A stretch of 64,000 nucleotides of DNA from an uncultured Bacilli bacterium (GCA_934098295.1 CAKONV010000001.1:227547-291546), one strand, 5' to 3'. Shown: positions 45,860 to 55,516, counted from the first letter of the stretch. Numbers and translations are program-made. The notes: generated by a model not told the origin, from the letters alone.

Positions 45860-46744
45860 TTACTTCAATAAGTTTCGGTTAGACATAGCAACTTTAAAGG
45901 TTGGTTCAAATAAAGAACCTTGTCCATCGACCTTTAAAATCTTTAATTTCTTTGGACTTTTTTTAATAATTAGTTTGCTACTTTCATTTATCTCAATCAT
46001 CGTCCTACCATCTATCACAACTATTGGTGAAGTTGTTTCATAAGATTGTCTAGGATTATCCTCTTTTATGTCAATCGTTATAACATCAGTGTCATTAACA
46101 ACTAGTGATGTTATATCTCGTAATTGCGGACATAGAGGAGTGATTACATAATTTTTAGCAGTAGGTAAAAGTAGCGGTCCTCCACTAGATAAATTAAAAG
46201 CACTCGAACCAGTTGATGTTGAAACTATTACACCATCAGCATAGAATGATGTTTTATTATTGCCATTAACATACATATTTATTAATAGCATTTTAAATAA
46301 TTTACCACGTTCAATGGCTACTTCATTAAATGATATTCCTTCAACTAATTCACCTTTTGAGGATGTTGTCTGATAAAAAATTGTATTACGTTCTTCAACA
46401 ATATATTGAAAATTAAAAATTGCTTTTAGTTTTTCCTTGTAAGTTTTTTTGGTAGCTTCTAACAAGCATCCAACTCTTCCTAAGTTAATTCCAAAATAAG
46501 CATAATCTTTTTCTACGTATTCATGAAGTTTGTTCAAAAGACTACCATCGCCACCAAGCAATAGGCAAAAATCAATATCAACATCTTTATTAATCATTAA
46601 GACATCAGATATTTTTTCTTGCATTTTCTTTTCTACATAGATAATACAATTATTTTCTTTTAAAAAATCAACAACTTCTTTAGTGAAACTAAGTGATTTA
46701 TCCTTATCAATATTTACTAAAAGTAAAATGTGCCATATTTTCAT
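45860..46744 (-). CDS. nadK: NAD+ kinase
   Basis: About 294 residues from the ATG at 46744 (MKIWHILLLVNIDKDKS). An in-frame ATG at 46759 overlaps the GGATGGTG ribosome binding site. Diagnostic motifs: LLLGGDGSLLNKL (the GGDG loop), the conserved ADGVIVSTSTGSSAFNLSSGGP and PLCPQ. Makes NADP+ from NAD+ and ATP, feeding the downstream Nfn reaction. Confidence 0.92.
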   Translation of the reverse strand: MKIWHILLLVNIDKDKSLSFTKEVVDFLKENNCIIYVEKKMQEKISDVLMINKDVDIDFCLLLGGDGSLLNKLHEYVEKDYAYFGINLGRVGCLLEATKKTYKEKLKAIFNFQYIVEERNTIFYQTTSSKGELVEGISFNEVAIERGKLFKMLLINMYVNGNNKTSFYADGVIVSTSTGSSAFNLSSGGPLLLPTAKNYVITPLCPQLRDITSLVVNDTDVITIDIKEDNPRQSYETTSPIVVIDGRTMIEINESSKLIIKKSPKKLKILKVDGQGSLFEPTFKVAMSNRNLLK

Positions 46745-46830
46745 TTGTTCACCATCCACTCTTATACATAGGAATTATATACCTTTTTTAAAAACTTTTC
46801 AACATAAATGAAAGTATTTTCTTTATTTTT

Positions 46831-47622
46831 CTATATTTTTTTTACAAAATTAATCTTTAATTTGTTATCTTTCGATATTATTTTATATTTACTTTCTAAT
46901 ATAATATCATCTTCTGTAAAAATTAACTTTTCATTTGTTGCACTTTCTTTAATTTTAACAAGATAAGTACCTTTAGAAAGATGAATATATAAAGGGTTTA
47001 AAACTAGATGATATTTATAGATTCCATCACAATCTTCTACCCTTTTAATTGTAAAATAGCACCAATATTCTTCACCTAAAAATTTATTTACTTCTTCAAT
47101 TTTTCCATTTTCTAAGTCCAGTCTTATTTGTGATGAGCTAATTTTATTACCATCAGTATTTAAAACTAAAAATGTTTTGACAATATAATCTTTTTTTAAA
47201 GTATTGATGTTGCCTAAAGCCCCTTTGCCGTATTTAAATTCACTACCAACTATTACTTCTTTTACGTTAATTCTATCTAAAACTAATCGATGAAAATCGT
47301 TATATTCTAATTTTAAAACATCATTTTTAAGTAAAAATAAATAGTCAATACCATAAGAAGAAAATTCTTTATTAATATCGTCTTTATCTTCTATACAACC
47401 ATGACTTGATCTTTTTTCTAAAGTAAAATCTGGATGTATATCAAAAGTTAAAACCGCTGTTTTATAATTATTTCCTTTATTTTTCTTTTCGCTAATTAAT
47501 TTTTCTAAAAGTTTCTTATGGCCTAAGTGAATTCCATCAAAGGCACCAATTGTAACAAGTAATTGTTCATTATCTAAGATATATTTATCATTATCTTCCA
47601 AGTTAAAATGTATTATTTTCAT
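46831..47622 (-). CDS. ribF: RibF-type FAD synthetase/riboflavin kinase
   Basis: 263 residues. N-terminal nucleotidylyltransferase with TIGAFDGIHLGHKKLL (GxFDGxHxGH) and SSSQIRLDLENG. The C-terminal kinase part is short (about 185-263, usual length nearer 120) and lacks a clear GxxxxNxG-type kinase signature, so it may only make FAD from FMN. Adjacent to Rnf, ApbE and Nfn, all flavin users. Confidence 0.85.
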   Translation of the reverse strand: MKIIHFNLEDNDKYILDNEQLLVTIGAFDGIHLGHKKLLEKLISEKKNKGNNYKTAVLTFDIHPDFTLEKRSSHGCIEDKDDINKEFSSYGIDYLFLLKNDVLKLEYNDFHRLVLDRINVKEVIVGSEFKYGKGALGNINTLKKDYIVKTFLVLNTDGNKISSSQIRLDLENGKIEEVNKFLGEEYWCYFTIKRVEDCDGIYKYHLVLNPLYIHLSKGTYLVKIKESATNEKLIFTEDDIILESKYKIISKDNKLKINFVKKI

Positions 47623-47632
47623 ACTTTATTCC

Positions 47633-48136
47633 TTATAATTCAACATTTTCTAATTTTTTTACTAATCCCGCACTAACAATACCAATAACAATACCTGAGA
47701 TTGTTCCTGATATTAATAGGGCAGGAAGATAATAAACAAGCTCAGCAGTTGATGTAACTATCGAAGCCATAATTATTTGACCAATATTATGACTAACACC
47801 ACCAATAACACTAACTGTAATTTTTGAAAGTTTTGTTAATTTCTTTAAAATAATCATTAAAGTTAAACTAAGAAATGCTCCACTTATACTATATAATAGA
47901 CTAACCATGTTTCCAAAAAGAAGGGCTGATATAAATACTCTTAAAATATTTACGATAACAGCATCTTTGGCAGATGTTTTATAAAGCAAAAAAATAATTA
48001 CAATATTTGGCAATCCAAGTTTTATTCCTGGAACAGGAATAAAGGTAGGAATTTGACTTTCAATATAAGAAACGATCAAGGCTAAAGACACAAATATGCT
48101 TAAGTAAGCTACTTTTTTCACTTTACTATTTTTCAT
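47633..48136 (-). CDS. Gx transporter family membrane protein
   Basis: 167 residues, five helices. VPGIKLGLPNIVIIFLLY and GGVSHNIGQIIMASIV are the hallmarks of the family also called heptaprenyl diphosphate synthase component I; more likely a small ECF-type S component. Regularly found with NusG-II proteins and Rnf or ApbE genes in Bacillota. Substrate unknown; a flavin or quinone-like compound would fit. Confidence 0.8.
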   Translation of the reverse strand: MKNSKVKKVAYLSIFVSLALIVSYIESQIPTFIPVPGIKLGLPNIVIIFLLYKTSAKDAVIVNILRVFISALLFGNMVSLLYSISGAFLSLTLMIILKKLTKLSKITVSVIGGVSHNIGQIIMASIVTSTAELVYYLPALLISGTISGIVIGIVSAGLVKKLENVEL

Positions 48137-48138
48137 TT

Positions 48139-48483
48139 TTATATTTCGACAATGTTATCTACGCCATAAACCGTAATTGTGAGTTTATTTGGTAGACAAG
48201 TAATCGTTTCTCCTTCTTTACTAATTTTTCCTTGTTTTACACATAATTTATCTTTACAGTTAGCATCTTCAATCCATGCTTTACCATCTTTTATACATAA
48301 GATATTGGTTCCATTATTTAAAGTATAAGTGCCTTCATCTTTAAAAGAGTATCTAGCTACTTCTTCGCCATTTACTTTAACAATAACCCCGCCACCTTCT
48401 TTTTTAGTAGCATTTATAACAATTAACATTAGAAATGCTACTAAAAGAATACCACCAATTATAAATATATCACGTTTTTTCAT
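48139..48483 (-). CDS. NusG domain II-containing membrane-anchored protein
   Basis: 114 residues. One N-terminal membrane helix (about 7-25), then a beta domain with GTNILCIKDGKAWIEDANCK and KLCVKQGKISKEGETITCLP, the extracellular NusG_II pattern with conserved cysteines. Found next to Rnf and Gx genes in many anaerobes; role unknown. Confidence 0.85.
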   Translation of the reverse strand: MKKRDIFIIGGILLVAFLMLIVINATKKEGGGVIVKVNGEEVARYSFKDEGTYTLNNGTNILCIKDGKAWIEDANCKDKLCVKQGKISKEGETITCLPNKLTITVYGVDNIVEI

Positions 48484-49032
48484 TTAGAAGGCAAGGAAAG
48501 CAAGAGCCATCATACCAGCAATTAATAAACTAATTGGTAAACCTCTGAAAGCTTTAGGAACACTTTTTTCATCAATACGTTCATGTAATGTTGAAAAAAC
48601 AATCATTGTAATAGTTAAACCAATGCCTACTGCCAAAGAAGTAAGAAGGGCTTCTCCAAATTTCAAAGTTGCATTATTAATACATAAACCTAAAACAGCA
48701 CCATTAATAGCAAAAGTTAAAAAGTCTACTTCACAGAAATTTTCTAATTTATTTTTAGTTAAAAGATGAATTACTTCAACAACAATTAAAACAACACAAA
48801 CAAAAACTAATGTTTGTAAATATGATACTTTTACAAGTAAAAATTTATTAATAGGCCATGTAATTAAAGTTGTAAGCAACATTACAATTGTTGTACCAAT
48901 ACCAATAATTAATGATTTTTTAATTGTACGATTATTTTCAATAACAGCACCTGTACCTAAAAAATGAAGAATAGCATAGTTGTTTGATAAGAAACCTGCA
49001 AGTAAAATACCTAAAATTATTTTAACACTCAT
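48484..49032 (-). CDS. rnfA: Rnf complex subunit RnfA
   Basis: 182 residues, six helices, with FLSNNYAILHFLGTGAVIEN and GLCINNATLKFGEALLTSLA. RnfA and RnfE form the membrane core holding a 2Fe-2S cluster between them (two cysteines are seen at conserved spots). Start overlaps the rnfE stop by one base. Confidence 0.93.
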   Translation of the reverse strand: MSVKIILGILLAGFLSNNYAILHFLGTGAVIENNRTIKKSLIIGIGTTIVMLLTTLITWPINKFLLVKVSYLQTLVFVCVVLIVVEVIHLLTKNKLENFCEVDFLTFAINGAVLGLCINNATLKFGEALLTSLAVGIGLTITMIVFSTLHERIDEKSVPKAFRGLPISLLIAGMMALAFLAF

Positions 49033-49637
49033 TATTTACTTACCTCTTCTTTCACTTCAATTTTTTCGCCAATAGATCTTATAACAGCAAGAACAATAGC
49101 TAATACTAAATAGCCACCAAAAGCACCAGTAAGACTTGATACTTTATAGTTACTTAAGAAACCAATCGATACACCCCAAATACTAGCATTACCTAAAATT
49201 TCACGAATGATACTACATACTACCATTATTACTAAGAAAAATAAACCCGTAATAATTGATGACAAAATTGAACCACCCTCACCAGTAACACTAGCTATTT
49301 CATCTGCTTCTCTAAAATTTACTGCACTTACAGCAAGGCAAGCAAGATGAACACCTAACATATCTACAACACCAGGTACCCAAGCTGTCATTAACATATC
49401 TACTAAAGTAGTAAAACCAGTAACAATTAAAATATACGCAGGTACTTTTATAGCCTTAGGTACAATTGACTTAATAGCAGAAACAACAATAGAACTAAGT
49501 AATAAAATAACAATAACAGCACATCCCATTCCTACAGCAGCTCTTAAATCAGCACTTGATGCCATTACAAAACCAGCACCTAAAGGAAGTAGCATCGAAG
49601 GAGTACCTCTTAATAACATTTTCTTAAACTTTTCCAT
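49032..49637 (-). CDS. rnfE: Rnf complex subunit RnfE
   Basis: 201 residues, six helices, with AVGMGCAVIVILLLSSI, VTGFTTLVDMLMTAWVP and ILGNASIWG. It pairs with RnfA in the membrane. Overlaps rnfG by one base. Confidence 0.93.
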   Translation of the reverse strand: MEKFKKMLLRGTPSMLLPLGAGFVMASSADLRAAVGMGCAVIVILLLSSIVVSAIKSIVPKAIKVPAYILIVTGFTTLVDMLMTAWVPGVVDMLGVHLACLAVSAVNFREADEIASVTGEGGSILSSIITGLFFLVIMVVCSIIREILGNASIWGVSIGFLSNYKVSSLTGAFGGYLVLAIVLAVIRSIGEKIEVKEEVSK

Positions 49638-50923
49638 TATTTATTTTCTCCTTTCATCATAGCGTTGAAAGCAGCAAAAGAATCATTTGTTGCTTCTTTA
49701 ATAGCATTACTAGATAAAGTAGCTGAAGCGATTAAAGCGTTAGAACCATCGAAAGTTTCATCTGTTAAACCAATAAAACTATCACGATAATTACCTTCGT
49801 TTTTACTCCAAGCATCACTATCAAATCCAGGGAAATATTGAGTTTCAAACACGAATTCTTTAGCATCCATCTTCGCAATAGCTCCAGCTTCATCGATAAT
49901 TAGGTATAAATCCATTAGTTGGAAACCATATGTTTTAGCATAGAAAGCATAATATACTTTTCCATCAACATTAAACTTTAATGCACTTACTACATTGTTG
50001 TAAACATCAATTTGTAGAGGTGTAAATTCTGTTGCACCTTTCATCATAACACTTACCTTATTTTCTAAATCAGTATCATATGAATTAAGAGTAGTTTTAC
50101 TTAAAGCTAAAGTTTTTAAATCTTCATGTTCGCTAGTTACATCATTGCCATCAACATCATAAATTCGAGCACAACCTAAAGTATTAGTTACAGCTAAATA
50201 CATTTTGTCATTATCTTTCATAATGAAACCATTACCAGAACCATTTGTTGCTTCATATCCTTTTATAATCTTACCATCAGCAGCAATATCTGTTGCTTTT
50301 AATACGCCATTAGATACAAGTCCAGTATGAACAGTAGCAATTAATTCTGTTAAAATTTGATCATCGCCTTTAACACCAGCTTTAATTAAATCATTTTCAA
50401 TTAAAGCATTGAAACCCGCAAGTAGAGCTTCTTTAAAGGCATTTGAAGAGAAGGTTGCACCAGCATGAACGCCTACATTTTCTAATGTTGAATCTTTGCC
50501 AACAAAACTATTAGGATAATCTTCAAAAGAAACACTATCATGATATTCATCAACTTTAACACCAGAAATTTTGCCATCACTAGCAACACCAACTGTAAAA
50601 ATTAATGGAGCCTTTGAATATTTAGATGTTGTTGAACATTTAAATACATATCCTTTATCAGTTGTTTCTTTATAAATTTTTGTAACTCTATCATCAACAT
50701 TTTTTAATGCTGAACTTTCCTTATCTGAAGAATCATAAATGCATTCAAATCCAACGGCATCTTTCATTACTTCTTTTAAAGGGCCTAATGAAGAAGCTTG
50801 ATTATGTTTTTCAATCAAGGGATTAGTGTAAAAGCTAAGTCCAAAGGCAGCAAGAGAAAAGAAACATACAATAATAACAATTATCAATAATGATTTTAAA
50901 CTATTTTTTTTCATTATCTTCAC
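49637..50923 (-). CDS. rnfG: Rnf complex subunit RnfG with two FMN-binding domains
   Basis: 428 residues, about twice the usual ~200. One N-terminal helix, then two FMN-binding domains. The first ends in VHAGATFSSNAFKEAL (about residues 160-175), the second in IASATLSSNAIKEATND near the C-terminus. Both match the S/TGATxS/T-type flavinylation motif used by ApbE, with a Thr acceptor. The extra domain may carry a second FMN. Confidence 0.88.
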   Translation of the reverse strand: MKIMKKNSLKSLLIIVIIVCFFSLAAFGLSFYTNPLIEKHNQASSLGPLKEVMKDAVGFECIYDSSDKESSALKNVDDRVTKIYKETTDKGYVFKCSTTSKYSKAPLIFTVGVASDGKISGVKVDEYHDSVSFEDYPNSFVGKDSTLENVGVHAGATFSSNAFKEALLAGFNALIENDLIKAGVKGDDQILTELIATVHTGLVSNGVLKATDIAADGKIIKGYEATNGSGNGFIMKDNDKMYLAVTNTLGCARIYDVDGNDVTSEHEDLKTLALSKTTLNSYDTDLENKVSVMMKGATEFTPLQIDVYNNVVSALKFNVDGKVYYAFYAKTYGFQLMDLYLIIDEAGAIAKMDAKEFVFETQYFPGFDSDAWSKNEGNYRDSFIGLTDETFDGSNALIASATLSSNAIKEATNDSFAAFNAMMKGENK

Positions 50924-50925
50924 CT

Positions 50926-51843
50926 CTATTTAATTTTACCTAAAGTGTTAGGCATTGTTACTCTTTCAATTAGAGGAACAAATAGGTTCATAACTAAAAT
51001 AGAAATTGAAACACCTTCTGGATAAGAACCAAACTTTCTAATTAAGAAAGTAATAATACCACAACCTACAGCAAATACTGTTTTACCCAAATTACTTATT
51101 GGAGTTGTTACATAATCTGTTGCCATAAATACAGCACCAAATAATAATCCACCAGCAAGTATTTCTTTTAAGGCAAAACTAAAACTTCTTTCAGAAATTA
51201 AATACAATACAAATACTGTTAAAACAAATGCAAAAGGAACATACCATTTGATATCTTTACGAACTACTAAATAAACATAGCCGATTAAAATAGCAATTGC
51301 ACAAGTTTCACCAATACTACCGCCATGTAATCCTAACAATAACTTTGTGATTGTTACATCAGCAAAACTATTTGCAAGTGGTGTTGCAGAACTTGTGATT
51401 TCAGCAATAACAGGATTAGCACCACCAGCTACTGTTGTAGCAAAAGTAAGTAATAAGAAAACACGAGCAGCAATAGCAGGGTTAGCAATATTCTTACCTA
51501 ATCCTCCAAATAAACATTTAACAACAATAATTGCGAAAACACTTCCTAAAGCACATTGCCATAGTTTTACATTTGTACTCAAGTTAAGAGCCAAAATTAA
51601 ACCAGTAACAACTGCACTTAAATCAGTAATTGTTTGTTTTTTCTTTACACATAAATTAAAAATAGCCTCAGCTAATACCGCACTTATTACGCAAGTTAAA
51701 ATAATCCATAAAGCACTAAGTCTAAAAAGAACGATGGATGCGATTGTTGCAGGTAATAAAGCGATAATTACATCTAGCATAACTGTTCTTGTAGAGGCAC
51801 CACTATTAATATGTGGAGCTTGACTAACATGTAATTCTTTCAT
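50926..51843 (-). CDS. rnfD: Rnf complex subunit RnfD
   Basis: 305 residues, about nine helices. Conserved HINSGASTRTVMLDVIIALLP, FGGLGKNIANPAIAARVF and ATDYVTTPISNLGK. The segment between Ser/Thr residues (TSSATPLANSF) includes the likely covalent FMN region before a helix. Ion-translocating core of Rnf. Confidence 0.93.
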   Translation of the reverse strand: MKELHVSQAPHINSGASTRTVMLDVIIALLPATIASIVLFRLSALWIILTCVISAVLAEAIFNLCVKKKQTITDLSAVVTGLILALNLSTNVKLWQCALGSVFAIIVVKCLFGGLGKNIANPAIAARVFLLLTFATTVAGGANPVIAEITSSATPLANSFADVTITKLLLGLHGGSIGETCAIAILIGYVYLVVRKDIKWYVPFAFVLTVFVLYLISERSFSFALKEILAGGLLFGAVFMATDYVTTPISNLGKTVFAVGCGIITFLIRKFGSYPEGVSISILVMNLFVPLIERVTMPNTLGKIK

Positions 51844-53198
51844 TATTTATTTACCTCCTTAGCATGAGATCTTTCATAATCTTTTAAGAACTTTTTAGCT
51901 AATTGATTGCTTTCAAGTAAATGACGATGAGCAGGACAAACATATGAGCAACTTGCACAGTCAACACATTGTCTTACACCTGTTTCTAATAATTTTTTAG
52001 CACGAATATCTTCATTTTCTTCACCTAAAGCTTTATCTACACCGACAACATTAATCTTAATTGGGCAGTGATCAATACAACGTCCACAGTGAATACAAAC
52101 AGAAGGTTCTGGTAAAACACTATGTTTTTCATCAAAAGCTAATACACAGTTAGATACCTTAACAATTGGATCGTCAACGCTTAATACCGCATGACCATTC
52201 ATCGGACCACCGATAATTACTTTACCTGGTTCAGATTTTAATCCTGTTTGTTCTAATAAATAACTAATTTTTGTACCAATTGGTGCAATTAAATTTTTAG
52301 GTTCCTTTACAGCTGAGCCATCAACAGTAACGATACGTTCAACAAGAGGCATGCCAGTTGATAAATATTCAGCCATTTTCGCAAGACTTGATACATTAAT
52401 GATAATAGCATGGAAATAAGGGAATCTTTTACCAGCAATTGATACTCTACCTGTTGCATTATATAGCATTACTTGTTTTGCACCTTGTGGGTAAATAGTT
52501 TTTAATTCTTTGATTACAACATCACTTTGAGAAGCAAATGCTTCTTTCATAGCAAGTATTGCATCTGGTTTATTTTTTTCAATGCAAATCATAAAAGTAG
52601 CGTTATTTAAGTATTCTTTTAAATATGTTCTTAAATAATCAACACCTTTTACAATTAAATCAGGATGATCAACCATCATACGATGGTCACTTGTAATATA
52701 AGGTTCACACTCAGCAGCATTAACTAGTACTGTATCTACTGTGTACTCTTTATTACGCATTTCATTTAATTTTCCCCAAGTAGGGAAAGCAGCACCACCA
52801 AGACCAACGCAACCACTTTCTCTTACGGCATTAAGAAATGAATCTGCATCCGTAATTACTGGAGCCTTAAGTGAAGGGTCCTTTTCCATTTTGCCATCAC
52901 TTTCAATGTGAATAGCAAGCACTTCTTTACCACCAGTTCTTTTTAATGGTGAAATTTCTTTTACAACTCCCGAAATAGTTGCATGAACTGGTGAAGAGAA
53001 TCTTTCTCCTTCTTTTGCGATTAATTGACCAACATATACATGATCGCCAACATTAACAATTGGAATTGCATTACTACCCGATTGCATATCCATTGGCAAG
53101 ATTACCTCATTGGGAACAGCAATTCTAATTGGCTTACAATTAGCTGTATGTTTATTGTGAGCTAAATGTAATGAAGAAATGTTTTTTCTACAAGCCAT
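51843..53198 (-). CDS. rnfC: Rnf complex subunit RnfC
   Basis: 451 residues. NADH/FMN domain with GLGGAAFPTWGKL and YITSDHRMMVDHPD, an SLBB segment, and two 4Fe-4S motifs (CIHCGRCIDHCP and CVDCASCSYVCP). It oxidises or reduces NAD+ on the cytoplasmic side. Begins the rnfCDGEA block, 39 bases after apbE. Confidence 0.94.
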   Translation of the reverse strand: MACRKNISSLHLAHNKHTANCKPIRIAVPNEVILPMDMQSGSNAIPIVNVGDHVYVGQLIAKEGERFSSPVHATISGVVKEISPLKRTGGKEVLAIHIESDGKMEKDPSLKAPVITDADSFLNAVRESGCVGLGGAAFPTWGKLNEMRNKEYTVDTVLVNAAECEPYITSDHRMMVDHPDLIVKGVDYLRTYLKEYLNNATFMICIEKNKPDAILAMKEAFASQSDVVIKELKTIYPQGAKQVMLYNATGRVSIAGKRFPYFHAIIINVSSLAKMAEYLSTGMPLVERIVTVDGSAVKEPKNLIAPIGTKISYLLEQTGLKSEPGKVIIGGPMNGHAVLSVDDPIVKVSNCVLAFDEKHSVLPEPSVCIHCGRCIDHCPIKINVVGVDKALGEENEDIRAKKLLETGVRQCVDCASCSYVCPAHRHLLESNQLAKKFLKDYERSHAKEVNK

Positions 53199-53237
53199 TT
53201 TTTCCTCCTAAATGTCTTAATTTTTTATTTCTTATTT

Positions 53238-54332
53238 TTAATTTTTAACTTCTTTTACTCCCGGTGTAGTAACTTTACTACCGTCTTCATAAATCCAAAC
53301 AACATCAATATCATCTTCAATATTGTTTTTAATATTTTCTATAATTTTAATTCCATCTTCATAACTCATACAAAACAAAGCTGTTGATAATGCATCAGCT
53401 AAACCACTATTCTTAGTTATAATCGTAATAGAAACAAAATAATTAGCAGGATATAAAGTATCTGGATCAATTATATGATGATACTTAACCCCATCAATGG
53501 TGAAATATCTTTCATAATTACCAGAAGTTACACACGATATATCCGCTAGTTTTAAGTACATAGCATAACCATAATCAGAATTAAGGGGATCTTTAATTCC
53601 AGTTATCCAACCATCTCCTGATTTTTTAGTTCCAATTATTTTTATATTACCACCAATATTTAAGACATAACTTGTACATCCTTTTGCTTCTAAAGCCTTA
53701 CCAGCCATTTCTGTGGCATAACCTTTACCAATAGCACCAACATCTAAGGATGCATCTTTATCTGATATATAAACTGTTTTGTTCTCTTTATCAATTACTA
53801 AAGAAGAAATACTTGTGTGTTTTTTTGCTTCTTCTAAAACCGCTTTGTCAGGAAGTTTAGCATCCTTTGGTGATGCAGAAGCAATCGTTCTTGCATCATG
53901 CCATGGTTTTAAAAGAGCACCAAGCATTATATTCATTTTTCCATTAGTCAAATCATAAAGTTCTTTTGCGTAAAGTAAGAAATCAATTAATTTATCATCT
54001 ACTTTTTGAGGTTTACCACCAGCATTTTTGTTAATAGTACATAAATTAACTACATCTGTATATTCGTGGTAAATATCAAATAGTTTATGATATTCTTCTA
54101 AAATGCTAGCAGCATAAGCTGAATTTTCATTAAACTCTTCTTCAGAGTCACCAGCATAACTATAAATATTACTAACTGTATCAAAGAAATTAAAATACAT
54201 TTTTCCTTGGGGTTTAATTTCTTTGTCTTTGTCTTTATTAAAAAAATTAGAGCAACCAACCAAAAAGATAAGTTGCCCTAAAATTAAGATCAGACAAAAT
54301 ATTTTTTTGAACGAAGTCCAAATGATATTCAT
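53238..54332 (-). CDS. apbE: FMN transferase ApbE, lipoprotein
   Basis: 364 residues. Lipobox LVGC near residue 27. ApbE signatures DVGAIGKGYATEMAGK and HHIIDPDTLYP, plus VTSGNYERYF. It attaches FMN through a phosphoester to Thr in RnfD, RnfG and similar proteins outside the membrane. Directly before rnfC, so it serves this complex and possibly the lipoprotein upstream. Confidence 0.92.
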   Translation of the reverse strand: MNIIWTSFKKIFCLILILGQLIFLVGCSNFFNKDKDKEIKPQGKMYFNFFDTVSNIYSYAGDSEEEFNENSAYAASILEEYHKLFDIYHEYTDVVNLCTINKNAGGKPQKVDDKLIDFLLYAKELYDLTNGKMNIMLGALLKPWHDARTIASASPKDAKLPDKAVLEEAKKHTSISSLVIDKENKTVYISDKDASLDVGAIGKGYATEMAGKALEAKGCTSYVLNIGGNIKIIGTKKSGDGWITGIKDPLNSDYGYAMYLKLADISCVTSGNYERYFTIDGVKYHHIIDPDTLYPANYFVSITIITKNSGLADALSTALFCMSYEDGIKIIENIKNNIEDDIDVVWIYEDGSKVTTPGVKEVKN

Positions 54333-54353
54333 CTGTTTTTTACCATCAATTAA

Positions 54354-55433
54354 CTATCTAGCGTTGGCAACAGCTTTTGCAACAACAGCTTTGATTTCAG
54401 TAATTTGAATTGTACAACCAGCATTTAATAATTCTTTATCTGCAGGTCTTTGATAATGATCATTTTCACCAATTGGAGAAGTTTTTAATGCTTCAACTTC
54501 TTTACCAGTTTTACCAACTACATAATCAGAGAAAATCTTTGATTGTTCATACCATTCTTTTACAACACCATCACCATTAGCATCTGTACCCCATTTTGTC
54601 ATGTTGTAATCAGACTTTAAGCAACGTTTTGTATTAACGAAAGTTTTACCAGTAATTTCACCAGCAAGATTGAAAGCAAGTTTAGGTTGAATTGCATCAT
54701 TGATACAAGAAACAATCTTACCATCACTAACAACTGTAGCAGCAAAATCACTATAAACATTTAATGAACCATCTTTTTCTGCAGTAGCAGCAGTACTATC
54801 TTCATTAACTTTTGAAGTAGCAGCAACACCTAAAGTGAATTTAGCACTTGATAAAAGTTCAAAATTTTGTGCTTGATCATCTTTGCATGCTTTTGATACA
54901 GCAGCCATGAAATCAGTAATTTGGATTGTGCAACCAGCATTTAATAATGCATCATCAGCACTCATTTGATAACCTTCAGCATTAGTTTGAGTCTTAAGGT
55001 TAGCAACTTCATCACCAGTTTTACCAACTACATAGTTTTCGAAAGCCTTAGCTTGATCATACCATTCTTTAACAACGCCATCACCATTCATATCAAGGTT
55101 TTGACCCCATTTAGCCATGCCATAATCATCGCCAAGTTCCATTTTTGTTTTAAGATTAGTAATTGTCCAAGAACCATCTTTTAAAGTTAATTTGTTTTGA
55201 ACAGCATCAAGACGGCAAGCAACAATTTTACCTTCACTATCTAAAACAACGCTAGCAACTGTAGCATCGTATTGAGCAGCACCAGTCTTAGAAGAATCAA
55301 GACTAACTTCTACGCCCATACCTAATTTATATGCAACTTTTGTATCTTTGTCTTTCTTTTTGCAAGAAGCTACTGTTAAGCATAATGCAACAGCGAAAGC
55401 GAAGCAAGCTGCAATTTTAACAAATTTTTTCAT
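54354..55433 (-). CDS. Lipoprotein with two FMN-binding-like repeats, possible extracellular electron carrier
   Basis: 359 residues from the ATG at 55433, preceded by GAAAGGA. Lipobox VASC around residue 24. Two copies of one domain (about 40-185 and 200-355), each with EGKIVACRLDAVQNK-like text, a DYGMAKWG/DYNMTKWG segment, KEWYDQAK / KEWYEQSK, YVVGKTG and LLNAGCTIQITD. This domain family is seen in flavin-linked lipoproteins such as PplA of the Listeria extracellular electron transfer system. First gene of the Rnf cluster. The FMN link is inference from family and position. Confidence 0.7.
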   Translation of the reverse strand: MKKFVKIAACFAFAVALCLTVASCKKKDKDTKVAYKLGMGVEVSLDSSKTGAAQYDATVASVVLDSEGKIVACRLDAVQNKLTLKDGSWTITNLKTKMELGDDYGMAKWGQNLDMNGDGVVKEWYDQAKAFENYVVGKTGDEVANLKTQTNAEGYQMSADDALLNAGCTIQITDFMAAVSKACKDDQAQNFELLSSAKFTLGVAATSKVNEDSTAATAEKDGSLNVYSDFAATVVSDGKIVSCINDAIQPKLAFNLAGEITGKTFVNTKRCLKSDYNMTKWGTDANGDGVVKEWYEQSKIFSDYVVGKTGKEVEALKTSPIGENDHYQRPADKELLNAGCTIQITEIKAVVAKAVANAR

Positions 55434-55487
55434 TTTTTTATTTCCTTTCACAAAACAATTTTAATAGCTTTGTATTTAGCCTTTATT

Positions 55488-55516
55488 ATTATACCACTAA
55501 TCGACAACATAGTCAA
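55488..55516 (-). promoter_or_regulatory. Promoter of the Rnf/Nfn cluster
   Basis: TTGACT (55511-55516), 17-base spacer, TATAAT (55488-55493) on the minus strand. It is the only strong promoter I see before the lipoprotein gene; spacing between genes downstream is short throughout. The 55517-55666 stretch is plain AT-rich DNA. Confidence 0.82.
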
